Source of the DNA: Bacteroidota bacterium
Lineage (GTDB): Bacteria > Bacteroidota > Bacteroidia > Sphingobacteriales > Sphingobacteriaceae
Assembly: GCA_013288485.1 (NCBI GenBank)
Contig: JABDBW010000010.1
Coordinates: 1 to 46,663 of the forward strand
Length of the DNA: 46,663 nucleotides
Direction: 5' to 3'
Every line of letters begins with the position of its first letter. The first letter of the stretch is position 1. Below are positions 31,074-39,867 of this stretch, one piece after another. The translations under genes were made by a program, and so were the position numbers. The notes beneath the pieces were generated by a model, which saw only the letters and a list, made by a program, of their open reading frames with translations, was not told the origin of the DNA and searched no databases.

Positions 31074-31659
31074 ACCGGTAAAAAACAACAACCTTCCATT
31101 TTATAATGCGCCCGATTTTACCCCGGTATGGCTTACCCCGCAGGATGATGGGTATAGTACGGTACATACCATAGCAAACTTTAGTTTTGTTAACCAGTTT
31201 GGGAATGTTATCACTAACAAAAGTACCGCAGGAAAAATATACGTGGCCAATTTTTTCTTTACGGCCTGCCGGAATATATGCCCCGCCATGATGGATAACC
31301 TGGCCAAAGTACAGGACGCGTTTGCAAACGATAACCGCGTGCTCCTGCTTTCGCATAGCGTAACACCAACGCGTGACAATGTTGAAACTTTATTTAAATA
31401 TGCAGCTATTCATCATATTGACGGCAAAAAATGGTGGCTGCTAACTGGTAGTCAGCCGGCTATATATAAATTGGCACGGCAGGCTTATTTTGCTGATGAT
31501 GCTACCGGTTACAATAAAGGCGCCGATCAGTTTTTGCATACCGAAAACCTGGTGCTTATCGATCAGAAAGGCAGAATAAGAGGTGTTTATAACGGATCGT
31601 TACCATTGGAAATAAATACATTGATAGCTAACATTAAACAATTGGAAGCAGAAAAATAA
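31018..31659 (+). CDS. SCO1/SenC family copper chaperone, lipoprotein
   Basis: A 213-aa thioredoxin-fold protein. Signal MRLLKKMIPFMLLLTAC puts the lipidated Cys at residue 17. The copper site is intact: Cys84 and Cys88 in FTACRNICPAMM and His174 in QFLHTENLVLID. Known SCO proteins deliver copper to the CuA centre of cytochrome oxidase or act as periplasmic thiol/redox proteins. It is the last gene of the sigma-factor cassette. The ATG at 31018 lies inside the end of the MORN gene, so translation is coupled by overlap. Confidence 0.93.
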   Translation: MRLLKKMIPFMLLLTACHKPVKNNNLPFYNAPDFTPVWLTPQDDGYSTVHTIANFSFVNQFGNVITNKSTAGKIYVANFFFTACRNICPAMMDNLAKVQDAFANDNRVLLLSHSVTPTRDNVETLFKYAAIHHIDGKKWWLLTGSQPAIYKLARQAYFADDATGYNKGADQFLHTENLVLIDQKGRIRGVYNGSLPLEINTLIANIKQLEAEK

Positions 31660-31703
31660 GGCCGGAGTTTCCTTTTTTATAAAAAACACACTACATTAAT
31701 ACC

Positions 31704-32402
31704 ATGAAACTGCAAAGCGGTTACCTGGCCGATTTTTTATCGTTGTTATTCCCCGAGCTTTGCCCCGCCTGCGGCACCACCCTTGTAGCCCACGAACAGG
31801 TAATTTGTACCGATTGCCTTTATAATTTACCCTTTACTAATTTTCACTTGCAACCGGGTAATATTGTTGCCCAACAGTTTTGGGGCAAGATCAAAGTAGA
31901 GGAAGCCTATTCGTTATATTATTTTTCAAAAGGCGGCAAGGTGCAAAACCTGATTCACCATTTTAAATATAAAAACATGCCGGGTATTGGCAATATGTTG
32001 GGGAACATTGCCGGCAAGCAGTTGAGCGCCAACGAACAATTTGCATCAGTTGACTATATTATACCTGTACCCCTGCACAAAAACAGGCTCAAACAGCGGG
32101 GATATAACCAAAGCGCCTGTTTTGCCGATGGCCTTGCTCAAAAATTACAGGCCACTGTTGAAGACAATAACCTGGTACGTATAAAAGCTACTGAAACCCA
32201 AACGCATAGATCGCGCTTTGCAAGATTTGAAAACATGCAGGAAGTATTTGTTGTTAAAGACCCCGAAAAATTAAAGGATAAGCACGTATTGCTGGTTGAT
32301 GATATTGTAACAACCGGCTCAACGCTCGAGGCCTGCGGCATACAACTGTTAAAAATTCCGGGATTAAAATTAAGTATCGCCACCATAGCGTATGCGGAAT
32401 AA
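31704..32402 (+). CDS. comF: ComF family phosphoribosyltransferase-like protein
   Basis: A 232-aa ComF/GntX-type protein. The N-terminal zinc ribbon is visible (CPACGTTL ... VICTDCLYNLPF), then a type I phosphoribosyltransferase core with YIIPVPLHKNRLKQRGYNQS and the PRPP loop HVLLVDDIVTTGSTLEACG. In naturally competent bacteria ComF is needed for DNA uptake or processing, but the biochemical step is unclear. It lies 44 bp after the SCO gene and may share its mRNA, though a separate role is likely. Confidence 0.94.
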   Translation: MKLQSGYLADFLSLLFPELCPACGTTLVAHEQVICTDCLYNLPFTNFHLQPGNIVAQQFWGKIKVEEAYSLYYFSKGGKVQNLIHHFKYKNMPGIGNMLGNIAGKQLSANEQFASVDYIIPVPLHKNRLKQRGYNQSACFADGLAQKLQATVEDNNLVRIKATETQTHRSRFARFENMQEVFVVKDPEKLKDKHVLLVDDIVTTGSTLEACGIQLLKIPGLKLSIATIAYAE

Positions 32403-32408
32403 AATATT

Positions 32409-32485
32409 TAAGATAAGTTATTAAAGATTAGGCTTTTATACTTACAAATGACCAACTAATCTTCAATCTCTAATAACTAATCTTA
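32409..32485. repeat. Inverted repeat of the AGATTAG family (copy 1)
   Basis: TAAGATAAGTTATTAAAGATT (from 32409) pairs with AATCTCTAATAACTAATCTTA (to 32485), about 19 of 21 positions, around a central stretch. It sits in the gap between the convergent comF and hybrid kinase genes. Words such as TTAGAGATTAG recur at 36931-37020 and 39794-39866. Confidence 0.65.
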
Positions 32486-32486
32486 G

Positions 32487-35400
32487 CTACTGCTTCTGAT
32501 ACCTGCTTAGTTTTTCAAACAGTATACCTGGCTCAAATGGTTTTAATATATAATCGTTCATTCCGGCATCGCCTATCTGGCTTACCTGCGCGTTTAGCAT
32601 AGAGGCTGTTAATGCTATAATAGGCAATTTTTTAAAGTAGGGTTCGCTTTTGCCGCGTATGATCTGTGCAGCCTCCAGGCCACCCATTTCGGGCATGTGG
32701 ATATCCATCAATACCGCGTCATAGTTTTTGTTGGTTTCTATCTTGTTTACCGCTTGTAATCCGTTTTCGGCAAAATCAAGGGTAGCGCCCCATTTGGTTA
32801 ATATTTTATTGATCAATAACCTGTTGATCTGGTTATCGTCCACTACAAGCACGTGCATGTTTATTTCTCTTTCCACTTTATTAGGATCTGCCTTCTTATT
32901 ATTATCCTTGTTAAACGTTATGGTAAACCAAAAAGTTGAACCTTTTCCCGGTTCGCTGTCGACATTTATCCGGGAGTCATGTAGCTCTATCAATTTTTTA
33001 CTGATCGCAAGGCCTAAACCTGTTCCACCATACTTGCGCGTAATATCAACTTCGGCCTGTTTAAACGATTCAAATATCGTACTTAATTTGTTACTTGCTA
33101 TACCTATACCTGTATCGGTTACAGAAAAGCGTATGCGCACGTTTTTCCGGGTTTGTTTAATTACCTTAAGTTCAATAGTTATGCCGCCATGTTCCGTAAA
33201 TTTAACCGCGTTGCTTCCCAGGTTTAGCAGTATTTGTGATAACCTGGTACTATCACCTATAATTATTTCCGGTAAAGCATCATCAATTTTTGCGTTAAGG
33301 TAGATATTTTTTGGCTTGGTTTTATATTGTAATGACCCAATAATACTTTGAACGGTTTCGCGGAGGTCAACACTGCCTTTTTCCAGTTCAACATTCCCGG
33401 TCTCTATTTTGGTAAAATCAAGCACATCGTTAATCAGTGTCATTAAATTATCGGCAGAGAATTTAAGCACATTCAGGTTTTCTTTTTGTGATTCGGGAAG
33501 ATTGGCGTCTAACAGCAAACGCGATATGCCGATAACCGCGTTAAGCGGCGTGCGTATTTCATGGCTCATTACTGATATAAACATATCCTTGGCCCTGCTT
33601 AACTGCAAGGCTTCTTCTTTAGCGGCTATTAGTTCGAGCTCTACTTTCTTTTTAGCGCTTATATCAATAACCACTTCAATGTACTTATCAACCGTGCCTT
33701 CCTTATTAAGGATCACCGAATTAATAACGGTGAGCCATATTGGTTTACCATCCTTGCGGTAGCCCAGCAGGTCGACTTCAAACGACTGTTTATTTTTTGA
33801 AAGTTCGCGGCCCTTTTGTATAATAGATTGATCTGTAAGCTCTCCCTGTAATATATCGCCAAGGTGCCTGTTATTTACATCAATTAAATTGTAGCCGGTA
33901 ATTTTTTCGAACGCGGGGTTTACCCATTCAATTTCACCCTCGCTATTGTTTATTACGACGCCGCTGGTTGTATTGCTTGCCACCAATGATAGCAGTTGGA
34001 GTTCACTTTCGGCCTTTTTACGCTCGCTAATATCAACCACACTCGCCACCTGCCGTTCAATCTCACCGGCTTCGTTTAATAACGGATTGTTTGATATAGC
34101 TACCCATACCGGCGTACGGTCCTTTTTATAAATTAATATTTCAAAATTGCATGATTGTTTTTCAGCAATAGCTTTGGCCGCTGTATCAACTACATCCCTA
34201 TCGGTATTTTCACCCATGAGCAGCGTGTCAAACTTTTTGCCCTTCATTTCATAGAGCGTATAACCCGTAATAAGTTCCATTGCCTCATTCATCCATACAA
34301 CTGCGCCATCCACATTACGTGTTAGCATCCCACTTGGCGATTTCTGCGCGGCATATGATAATATTTCCAGGTCTTTTTGGGCCGTAATACGTTTAGTTAT
34401 ATCAGCTATAACCCTTATGTGTTTTTCAATTTCACCCTGTTCATTATAAATAACAGAATTGTTGATAGACAGCCATATTTGCCTGCCGTCTTTTCTTGTA
34501 GCGAATACATGAACCGAATACGATAGTTTTTTTTGAATATGCTCATTGTATTGTTCGCGTCCTCCTGTATCATCATCAGGGCCAATTATCACATCGGGCA
34601 ACAGCTTGTTTTCAACATCAGCATAGCTATAGCCGGTTATCTTTTCAAATGCATCATTTGTCCATATTATTTTGTCATTGGCATCGCTTATTACTATACC
34701 ATTAACAATTTTGCTGGCCACCAATGACAGCTGTTCCAGGTCGGCTAAAATTTTCTTTTGATAAGTAATGTCGCGCCCGCTGGCATACCATTTTTCGCCT
34801 TTATATATACCGCACCATCCAATCCATTTTACTTTATTATCAGCTGAAATTGTTTGAGTTTCCAGCTCATAGGATTGCCCGCTTGCTACAGCTTTTTCAA
34901 TAAGTGGTACAAATTGTTCCCGGTTATGGCCAACAACAAAATCCCAAAGGGAACGCCCAATGGCCTCCTGGGGATCATAACCTAAAATTGTTTTAACAGA
35001 ATTGTTGATCAGCTCGATATTTGAATCCTTATCAGCTATTAAATGTATCTCGGGCGAACTGTTAAATAAGTTAAAAAATTCTTTGTGGGCTTTTAATGAG
35101 TCTTCCAGCGCCAACTTTTGTTTACGCAATACAAAATGGGACATTACTTCATCAGCCAGTGTACGCAAAGCATCCCGCTGCTCAAGAGTAAGTTTACGCG
35201 GAACGGTGTCAACCACACATAATGAACCTAACCGGTGCCCGCTCGGGTCAATAAGCGGAGCGCCGGCATAAAACCGTATACCGGCTTCGCCGGTGACAAA
35301 GGGGTTATGTTTAAAAGTTTCGTCCTCGGCAGCGTTGTTAATTTCTAATATTTCATCATCAAGTATGGTGTAATGACAAAAAGCATCGGCACGCGAAGTT

Positions 35401-35612
35401 TCCGTAGCATCGAGGCCTACTTTTGATTTAAACCATTGCCTTTCCTCATCAATTAATGAAATTAGCGCGATGGGAACCTGGCATATATAGGAAGCAAGGC
35501 GGGTAATAGCGTCAAACTCTTTTTCAGGCAATGTATCCAATACATTGTATGAATTAAGCGCGTTTAAGCGTTTAATTTCGGTATCAGAAAGAGCCCCCTG
35601 GGTTTGGATCAT
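32487..35612 (-). CDS. Hybrid sensor histidine kinase: GAF, four PAS, HisKA, HATPase, REC
   Basis: A 1041-aa soluble sensor with no membrane segment. The N-terminal GAF domain (about 20-165) shows VPIALISLIDEERQWFKS and IRFYAGAPLIDPSGHRLGSLC. Four PAS domains follow (about 180-295, 300-415, 420-535, 545-665), several with the I-G-x-x-L-W or ITGYSYADV type core. HisKA carries the phospho-acceptor His684 (VMSHEIRTPLNAVIG); the ATPase has VTDTGIGIASNKL and YGGTGLGLAISKKL. The C-terminal receiver has Asp970 (AVLMDIHMPEMGG). No output domain, so a separate response regulator must take the signal. It lies 14 bp after glyA. Confidence 0.95.
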   Translation of the reverse strand: MIQTQGALSDTEIKRLNALNSYNVLDTLPEKEFDAITRLASYICQVPIALISLIDEERQWFKSKVGLDATETSRADAFCHYTILDDEILEINNAAEDETFKHNPFVTGEAGIRFYAGAPLIDPSGHRLGSLCVVDTVPRKLTLEQRDALRTLADEVMSHFVLRKQKLALEDSLKAHKEFFNLFNSSPEIHLIADKDSNIELINNSVKTILGYDPQEAIGRSLWDFVVGHNREQFVPLIEKAVASGQSYELETQTISADNKVKWIGWCGIYKGEKWYASGRDITYQKKILADLEQLSLVASKIVNGIVISDANDKIIWTNDAFEKITGYSYADVENKLLPDVIIGPDDDTGGREQYNEHIQKKLSYSVHVFATRKDGRQIWLSINNSVIYNEQGEIEKHIRVIADITKRITAQKDLEILSYAAQKSPSGMLTRNVDGAVVWMNEAMELITGYTLYEMKGKKFDTLLMGENTDRDVVDTAAKAIAEKQSCNFEILIYKKDRTPVWVAISNNPLLNEAGEIERQVASVVDISERKKAESELQLLSLVASNTTSGVVINNSEGEIEWVNPAFEKITGYNLIDVNNRHLGDILQGELTDQSIIQKGRELSKNKQSFEVDLLGYRKDGKPIWLTVINSVILNKEGTVDKYIEVVIDISAKKKVELELIAAKEEALQLSRAKDMFISVMSHEIRTPLNAVIGISRLLLDANLPESQKENLNVLKFSADNLMTLINDVLDFTKIETGNVELEKGSVDLRETVQSIIGSLQYKTKPKNIYLNAKIDDALPEIIIGDSTRLSQILLNLGSNAVKFTEHGGITIELKVIKQTRKNVRIRFSVTDTGIGIASNKLSTIFESFKQAEVDITRKYGGTGLGLAISKKLIELHDSRINVDSEPGKGSTFWFTITFNKDNNKKADPNKVEREINMHVLVVDDNQINRLLINKILTKWGATLDFAENGLQAVNKIETNKNYDAVLMDIHMPEMGGLEAAQIIRGKSEPYFKKLPIIALTASMLNAQVSQIGDAGMNDYILKPFEPGILFEKLSRYQKQ

Positions 35613-35626
35613 TTATTGTTGGTACG

Positions 35627-36901
35627 TTATTCTCTGTATAACGGAAACTGTTCCGTTAGTTTATGCACTTTTTTACGGATTTTGTTTAAAGAAGTTTCAT
35701 TTTCGGAGTCTTTTATCACCTCATCTATCAGAACAACAATGGCTTCCATTTGTTTCTCCTTCATTCCCCGTGTAGTTACAGCCGCGGTACCAATGCGTAT
35801 GCCAGAAGTTATAAAGGGTGATTTATCATCATAAGGCACCATGTTTTTGTTGATGGTGATATCGGCCCGAACCAGCGCGTTCTCTGCAGCTTTTCCGGTT
35901 ACATTTTTATTGCGCAGATCTATCAGCACCAAGTGATTATCTGTACCGCCTGATACGATCTCATAGCCTCGGTCTGTAAACGCTTTGGCAATGGCGGCGC
36001 CGTTCTTTTTTACCTGCAATATGTATTTCATATAGCTGTCAGACAGGGCCTCGCCAAAGGCAATGGCCTTAGCCGCTATTATATGCTCTAGAGGACCGCC
36101 CTGCGTACCCGGAAAAACAGCCATATCCAGCAGGTTCGACATCATCCTTATCTCGCCTTTTGGTGTTTTTAATCCCCACGGGTTTTCAAAATCTTTCCCC
36201 ATCATAATTAGCCCTCCCCGCGGACCCCGCAAGGTTTTGTGGGTAGTGGTAGTAACAATATGGCAATGCGGCAGCGGATCGGTTAATAAACCTCTCGCTA
36301 TTAATCCTGCCGGGTGCGAAATATCAGCCAATACCAGGGCGCCAATTTTATCGGCTACTTTGCGTATAAATTCGTAATCCCAATCGCGCGAGTAAGCCGA
36401 GGCGCCGCAGATGATCATTTTTGGCTTTTCGGCAAGCGCCACTTTTTTTAGCTGGTCGTAGTCAACATAGCCGGTATCTTTTTTAACCCCATAAAAATGC
36501 GGCTCATATAATTTGCCGGAAAAATTCACTGCCGAACCATGTGTTAAGTGGCCGCCGTGCGAAAGGTCAAATCCTAATATTTTATCGCCGGGATTAAGGC
36601 AGGCCAGCATAACCGCGGCATTTGCCTGCGCGCCCGAGTGCGGCTGTACATTTGCCCATTCGGCATTAAACAGTTGCTTGGCGCGTTCAATAGCAATGGT
36701 CTCAATTTCGTCGACTATCTGGCAGCCACCATAATAACGCTTGCCGGGTAAACCCTCGGCATATTTATTGGTAGCAACCGAACCGGCCGCTTCCATAACC
36801 TGCCTGCTCACAAAATTTTCCGACGCGATCAACTCCAACCCTTCTTCCTGGCGCTGCTGCTCTTCATCCAGCAGTTTAAATATTAATTTGTCTCTTTTCA
36901 T
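35627..36901 (-). CDS. glyA: Serine hydroxymethyltransferase
   Basis: PLP enzyme converting serine and tetrahydrofolate to glycine and methylene-tetrahydrofolate; 424 aa, normal length. Motifs: [48 protein letters not shown], the PLP Lys in [15 protein letters not shown], and the C-terminal [18 protein letters not shown]. It is the first gene of a possible two-gene unit with the hybrid kinase 14 bp downstream, an unusual pairing for a one-carbon gene. Confidence 0.97.
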   Translation of the reverse strand: MKRDKLIFKLLDEEQQRQEEGLELIASENFVSRQVMEAAGSVATNKYAEGLPGKRYYGGCQIVDEIETIAIERAKQLFNAEWANVQPHSGAQANAAVMLACLNPGDKILGFDLSHGGHLTHGSAVNFSGKLYEPHFYGVKKDTGYVDYDQLKKVALAEKPKMIICGASAYSRDWDYEFIRKVADKIGALVLADISHPAGLIARGLLTDPLPHCHIVTTTTHKTLRGPRGGLIMMGKDFENPWGLKTPKGEIRMMSNLLDMAVFPGTQGGPLEHIIAAKAIAFGEALSDSYMKYILQVKKNGAAIAKAFTDRGYEIVSGGTDNHLVLIDLRNKNVTGKAAENALVRADITINKNMVPYDDKSPFITSGIRIGTAAVTTRGMKEKQMEAIVVLIDEVIKDSENETSLNKIRKKVHKLTEQFPLYRE

Positions 36902-36930
36902 ATTATTTTAAAAACAGCGCTAAGTTAATA

Positions 36931-37020
36931 AGATTAGAGATTAGTTAATTGGAGATTAGTTAATTAGTTTGGGGATGTGAGTAATTTGGGGTTGTTAACA
37001 TTTACCCTAACCTCTAATCT
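36931..37020. repeat. AGATTAG-family repeat (copy 2), between glyA and scpA
   Basis: A 14-bp direct repeat, GAGATTAGTTAATT, at 36937-36950 and 36952-36965, lies next to an inverted pair: AGATTAGAGATTAG (36931-36944) against CTAACCTCTAATCT (37007-37020), 13 of 14 matching. It reaches into the end of scpA. Together with 32409-32485 and 39794-39866 it defines one family. Confidence 0.65.
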
Positions 37021-37759
37021 CCCTCCCCGAAATCCAAAAATTATTAAACCCTAAACCTATTTGTATATCTATCAGTTCCTGTTGCAGCATCTCAAGCACG
37101 GCCAGGAAATTATATACAAAATGCACTTTGTTCTCTGAGTGGCCGGCAATGGCTTTAAAATCAAGCATTTTGTTTATCCGCAGCAAGCCTTCAATGGCTT
37201 CCTTTTGTTTTTCTATGGTATAAGGGTATTGTTCAACGGTATGGGTAATATCTTCGGTACTGTTCGCGTAGTTTTTCATCAACCGTGCGTACACCATCAT
37301 TAGTTTATATAAACTAACATCAGCTAATTCCTCTTCGGGTGTGGCAATCCGTTCGGCTTGTTCCAGGTCGTATTTAATATTGCCTCGCCTTTCCTGCATA
37401 AACCGTTCATCTTCAAACGGGCGCAACTCGTCACACAGGTCTTTAAACCGTTTATATTCTATGAGTTTCCTTATCAGTTCATCTTTCTGGTCTATTTCAC
37501 TTTCACCGTTTTCAGCATCATAACGGGGCAGCAGCATTTTGGCTTTAATGCGCATTAGCGTTGCCGCAACAAAAATAAACTCGCTGGCCAGCTCAATGTT
37601 CAGGCTGGCCATCTGGTGTATGTAGTTCAAAAAATCGTCGGTAATACGGGCTATGGGTATATCATGTATATCCAACTCATCGCGCTCAATAAAAAAAAGC
37701 AGCAGGTCGAACGGGCCTTCAAACTGGGGTAGTTTTATTTCGAAGCTTTCTTCATCCAT
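37007..37759 (-). CDS. scpA: Segregation and condensation protein A
   Basis: Kleisin subunit of the SMC-ScpAB condensin complex. The 250-aa protein starts FEIKLPQFEGPFDLLLFFIE, the N-terminal domain that binds the SMC neck, with ELDIHDIPIARITDDFLNYI and LIRKLIEYKRFKDLC. The C-terminal winged-helix that caps the SMC head is seen as VHFVYNFLAVLEMLQQELIDIQ. No scpB is in the window. Divergent from dxs. Confidence 0.94.
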   Translation of the reverse strand: MDEESFEIKLPQFEGPFDLLLFFIERDELDIHDIPIARITDDFLNYIHQMASLNIELASEFIFVAATLMRIKAKMLLPRYDAENGESEIDQKDELIRKLIEYKRFKDLCDELRPFEDERFMQERRGNIKYDLEQAERIATPEEELADVSLYKLMMVYARLMKNYANSTEDITHTVEQYPYTIEKQKEAIEGLLRINKMLDFKAIAGHSENKVHFVYNFLAVLEMLQQELIDIQIGLGFNNFWISGREIRG

Positions 37760-37822
37760 AGTTGCGATAAAAATACGATAACAAACAATAAATAGTGTTA
37801 ATTGTGCTTAATTTACCGATTA

Positions 37823-37843
37823 AACTTGCTTACTTTGCAAGTT
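37823..37843. promoter_or_regulatory. Inverted repeat in the dxs/scpA promoter region
   Basis: AACTTGC (37823-37829) and GCAAGTT (37837-37843) are exact inverted arms with a 7-nt centre (TTACTTT), overlapping a near -7 box (TACTTTG) 21-27 bp before the dxs ATG. A possible operator. Confidence 0.4.
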
Positions 37844-37863
37844 AAATACTCTTAATAATATCA

Positions 37864-38877
37864 ATGCAGGTACAAGCCGGTGACTTACTGGGAAAGATAA
37901 ACTATCCATCTGATTTAAAGAAGCTTGATGAAGAGCAGCTTGAGCAGGTTTGCCAGGAACTGCGCCAATATATAATTGACGTAGTATCGGTAAATGGGGG
38001 GCATTTTGCCGCGAGTTTGGGGGTGGTTGAATTGACCGTGGCTTTACAATTTATACTAAATACACCATACGACCAATTAGTTTGGGATGTTGGCCACCAG
38101 GCTTATGGCCATAAAATACTTACAGGGCGTCGTGAGGCATTTCATACCAACCGTATATATGGAGGGCTCAGCGGGTTTCCAAAGCGCTCAGAGAGCGAGT
38201 ATGATACTTTTGGAGTGGGGCATTCCTCAACTTCTATATCGGTAGCACTTGGCATGGCAGTGGCGTCGCAGTATAAAGGCGAAACCGACAGGCAGCACGT
38301 GGCCGTAATAGGCGATGGCGCCATGACCGCTGGCATAGCTTTTGAAGCGCTGAATCACGCGGGTATTGAAAATTCTAATTTACTGGTAATTCTTAACGAC
38401 AATAACATGTCTATCGACCCTAACGTTGGCGCGTTAAAGGACTACCTAACCAATATTACTACCTCCAAACCGTATAACCGTTTCAGGGATGATATTGCCG
38501 GTGTGCTGGCAAAAATATCATCCATAGGGCCCGATGCCTATAATATGGCGTTGAAAATAGAAAAAAGCATTAAAGGCACCTTGCTTAAGCGAAGCAACTT
38601 TTTCGAGGCGCTTAAATTCAGGTACTTTGGCCCTATTGATGGGCATGATGTAAAGCACCTGGTTAAGGTATTGCGCGACCTGCGTGACATACCTGGGCCC
38701 AAATTATTACATTGTATTACTACCAAGGGTAAAGGTTACGCCTTAGCCGAAAAAGACCAGACCAAGTGGCACGCCCCCGGCCTGTTTGATAAAATAACCG
38801 GCGAGATAAAAAAAACAAAGCAGGAAAAACCGCAGCCTCCAAAATACCAGGATGTATTTGGCCATAGCATTATTTAA
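37864..38877 (+). CDS. dxs: 1-deoxy-D-xylulose-5-phosphate synthase, N-terminal part
   Basis: The first 337 codons of dxs, ended by TAA at 38875-38877. It contains the whole TPP-phosphate-binding domain: NGGHFAASLGVVELTVAL (catalytic His), WDVGHQAYGHKILTGR, the GDGAMTAG motif with NDNNMSIDPNVGAL, and FRYFGPIDGHDVKHLVKVL. The frame stops inside VFGHSII, the first helix of the second domain. The next in-frame codons continue the family sequence without any gap. A dimerising N-terminal domain of this kind would be inactive alone. Confidence 0.93.
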   Translation: MQVQAGDLLGKINYPSDLKKLDEEQLEQVCQELRQYIIDVVSVNGGHFAASLGVVELTVALQFILNTPYDQLVWDVGHQAYGHKILTGRREAFHTNRIYGGLSGFPKRSESEYDTFGVGHSSTSISVALGMAVASQYKGETDRQHVAVIGDGAMTAGIAFEALNHAGIENSNLLVILNDNNMSIDPNVGALKDYLTNITTSKPYNRFRDDIAGVLAKISSIGPDAYNMALKIEKSIKGTLLKRSNFFEALKFRYFGPIDGHDVKHLVKVLRDLRDIPGPKLLHCITTKGKGYALAEKDQTKWHAPGLFDKITGEIKKTKQEKPQPPKYQDVFGHSII

Positions 38878-38901
38878 CTGGCGGAGAAAAATCCTAAAAT
38901 A

Positions 38902-39792
38902 ATGGGCATTACGCCGGCCATGCCATCGGGCTGCTCGCTTAACCTGATGATGAAGGCTATGCCTAACCGTGCTTTTGATGTAGGCATCGCCGAGCAGCAT
39001 GCTGTAACATTTTCGGCAGGTTTATCTACCCAGGGGTTAATACCTTTTTGCAATATTTACTCCAGTTTTATGCAAAGGGCATACGACCAGGTGATACACG
39101 ATGTAGCCATACAAAAGCTTAATGTGGTGTTTTGTTTAGACAGGGCAGGAATTGCCGGCGCCGACGGGCCAACACACCACGGCGCTTATGACCTGGCTTA
39201 TATGCGCTGTATACCCAATATGACGGTATCTGCACCAATGAATGAGGAGGAGCTGCGCAACCTGATGTTTACCGCGCAGCAGGATAATATGGGGCCGTTT
39301 GTTATCCGTTATCCGCGCGGGAACGGGGTTATGGTGGATTGGCAGCGCCCATTTAAAGCTATACCCGTTGGTAAGGGCCGTAAAATCAATGATGGCGAAG
39401 ACGCCGCGATATTAACCATAGGCCATATAGGCAATGAGGCCGTAAAAGCTATTACCGCGTTAAATGGTGAAGGTTATTACCCCGCACACTACGATCTGCG
39501 ATTTGTGAAACCACTGGATGAAACTTTATTGCATGAAGTATTTAAGAAATTTAATAAAGTAATAACTGTTGAAGATGGCTGTATAGAAGGCGGCATGGGC
39601 AGCGCTATACTTGAATTTATGGCCGACAATAACTACAACGCACAAATAATACGTTTAGGCATCCCCGACCGTGTTGTTGAACATGGCGAACAACCCGAAC
39701 TCTGGGCCGAATGCGGTTACGACGCCAAAGGGATTGCTACCCAGGTAAGAAACCTCGTAATTAAACGAAACACACATACGATTGCCAGCTAA
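38902..39792 (+). CDS. dxs: 1-deoxy-D-xylulose-5-phosphate synthase, C-terminal part
   Basis: Same frame as the N-terminal part; ATG 38902 is the first start after the stop. The 296 codons hold the pyrimidine-binding domain, with [19 protein letters not shown] (catalytic Glu), [20 protein letters not shown] and [11 protein letters not shown], then the C-terminal transketolase domain ([20 protein letters not shown]). From this ATG the piece would miss about 8-12 residues of the first helix of its domain. Whether it is translated by itself is unknown; no Shine-Dalgarno or promoter box is seen before it. Confidence 0.9.
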   Translation: MGITPAMPSGCSLNLMMKAMPNRAFDVGIAEQHAVTFSAGLSTQGLIPFCNIYSSFMQRAYDQVIHDVAIQKLNVVFCLDRAGIAGADGPTHHGAYDLAYMRCIPNMTVSAPMNEEELRNLMFTAQQDNMGPFVIRYPRGNGVMVDWQRPFKAIPVGKGRKINDGEDAAILTIGHIGNEAVKAITALNGEGYYPAHYDLRFVKPLDETLLHEVFKKFNKVITVEDGCIEGGMGSAILEFMADNNYNAQIIRLGIPDRVVEHGEQPELWAECGYDAKGIATQVRNLVIKRNTHTIAS

Positions 39793-39793
39793 T

Positions 39794-39866
39794 GATTAGA
39801 GGTTAGTTAATTAGAGATTAGGCTTGTTTGGTTGCCGGCCTATTTAACACATAATGTATCTCTAAT
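39794..39866. repeat. AGATTAG-family repeat (copy 3), between dxs and the barrel gene
   Basis: GATTAGAGGTTAGTTAATTA (from 39794) runs into GAGATTAGG; the other end carries ATCTCTAATCT (to 39869). It is the same wording as at 36931-37020. It sits in the convergent gap and abuts the stop codon of the minus-strand gene. Confidence 0.6.
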
Positions 39867-39867
39867 C

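Larger units (their letters stand above)
37864..39792 (+). pseudogene. dxs: dxs with one in-frame stop codon
   Basis: Read through, 37864-39792 gives 642 residues, the usual DXS length, with every motif present and no frameshift. The only defect is codon 338, TAA at 38875-38877, between VFGHSII and [10 protein letters not shown]; the family normally has Glu here (GAA or GAG), so a single G-to-T change explains it. DXS makes DXP from pyruvate and glyceraldehyde-3-phosphate, the entry to the MEP isoprenoid pathway, which is normally essential. Options are sequencing error, a real mutation rescued by another copy, suppression of TAA, or two chains working together. Confidence 0.85.

Noticed and set aside
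32728-33303. 191-codon plus-strand frame inside the hybrid kinase gene
   Set aside because: The longest shadow frame, but it is antisense to HATPase and receiver motifs and has no family match by eye.
36902-37006. CRISPR-like pattern from the repeated GAGATTAGTTAATT words
   Set aside because: Two adjacent 14-bp copies without regular spacers and with an inverted third copy; a dispersed repeat fits better.
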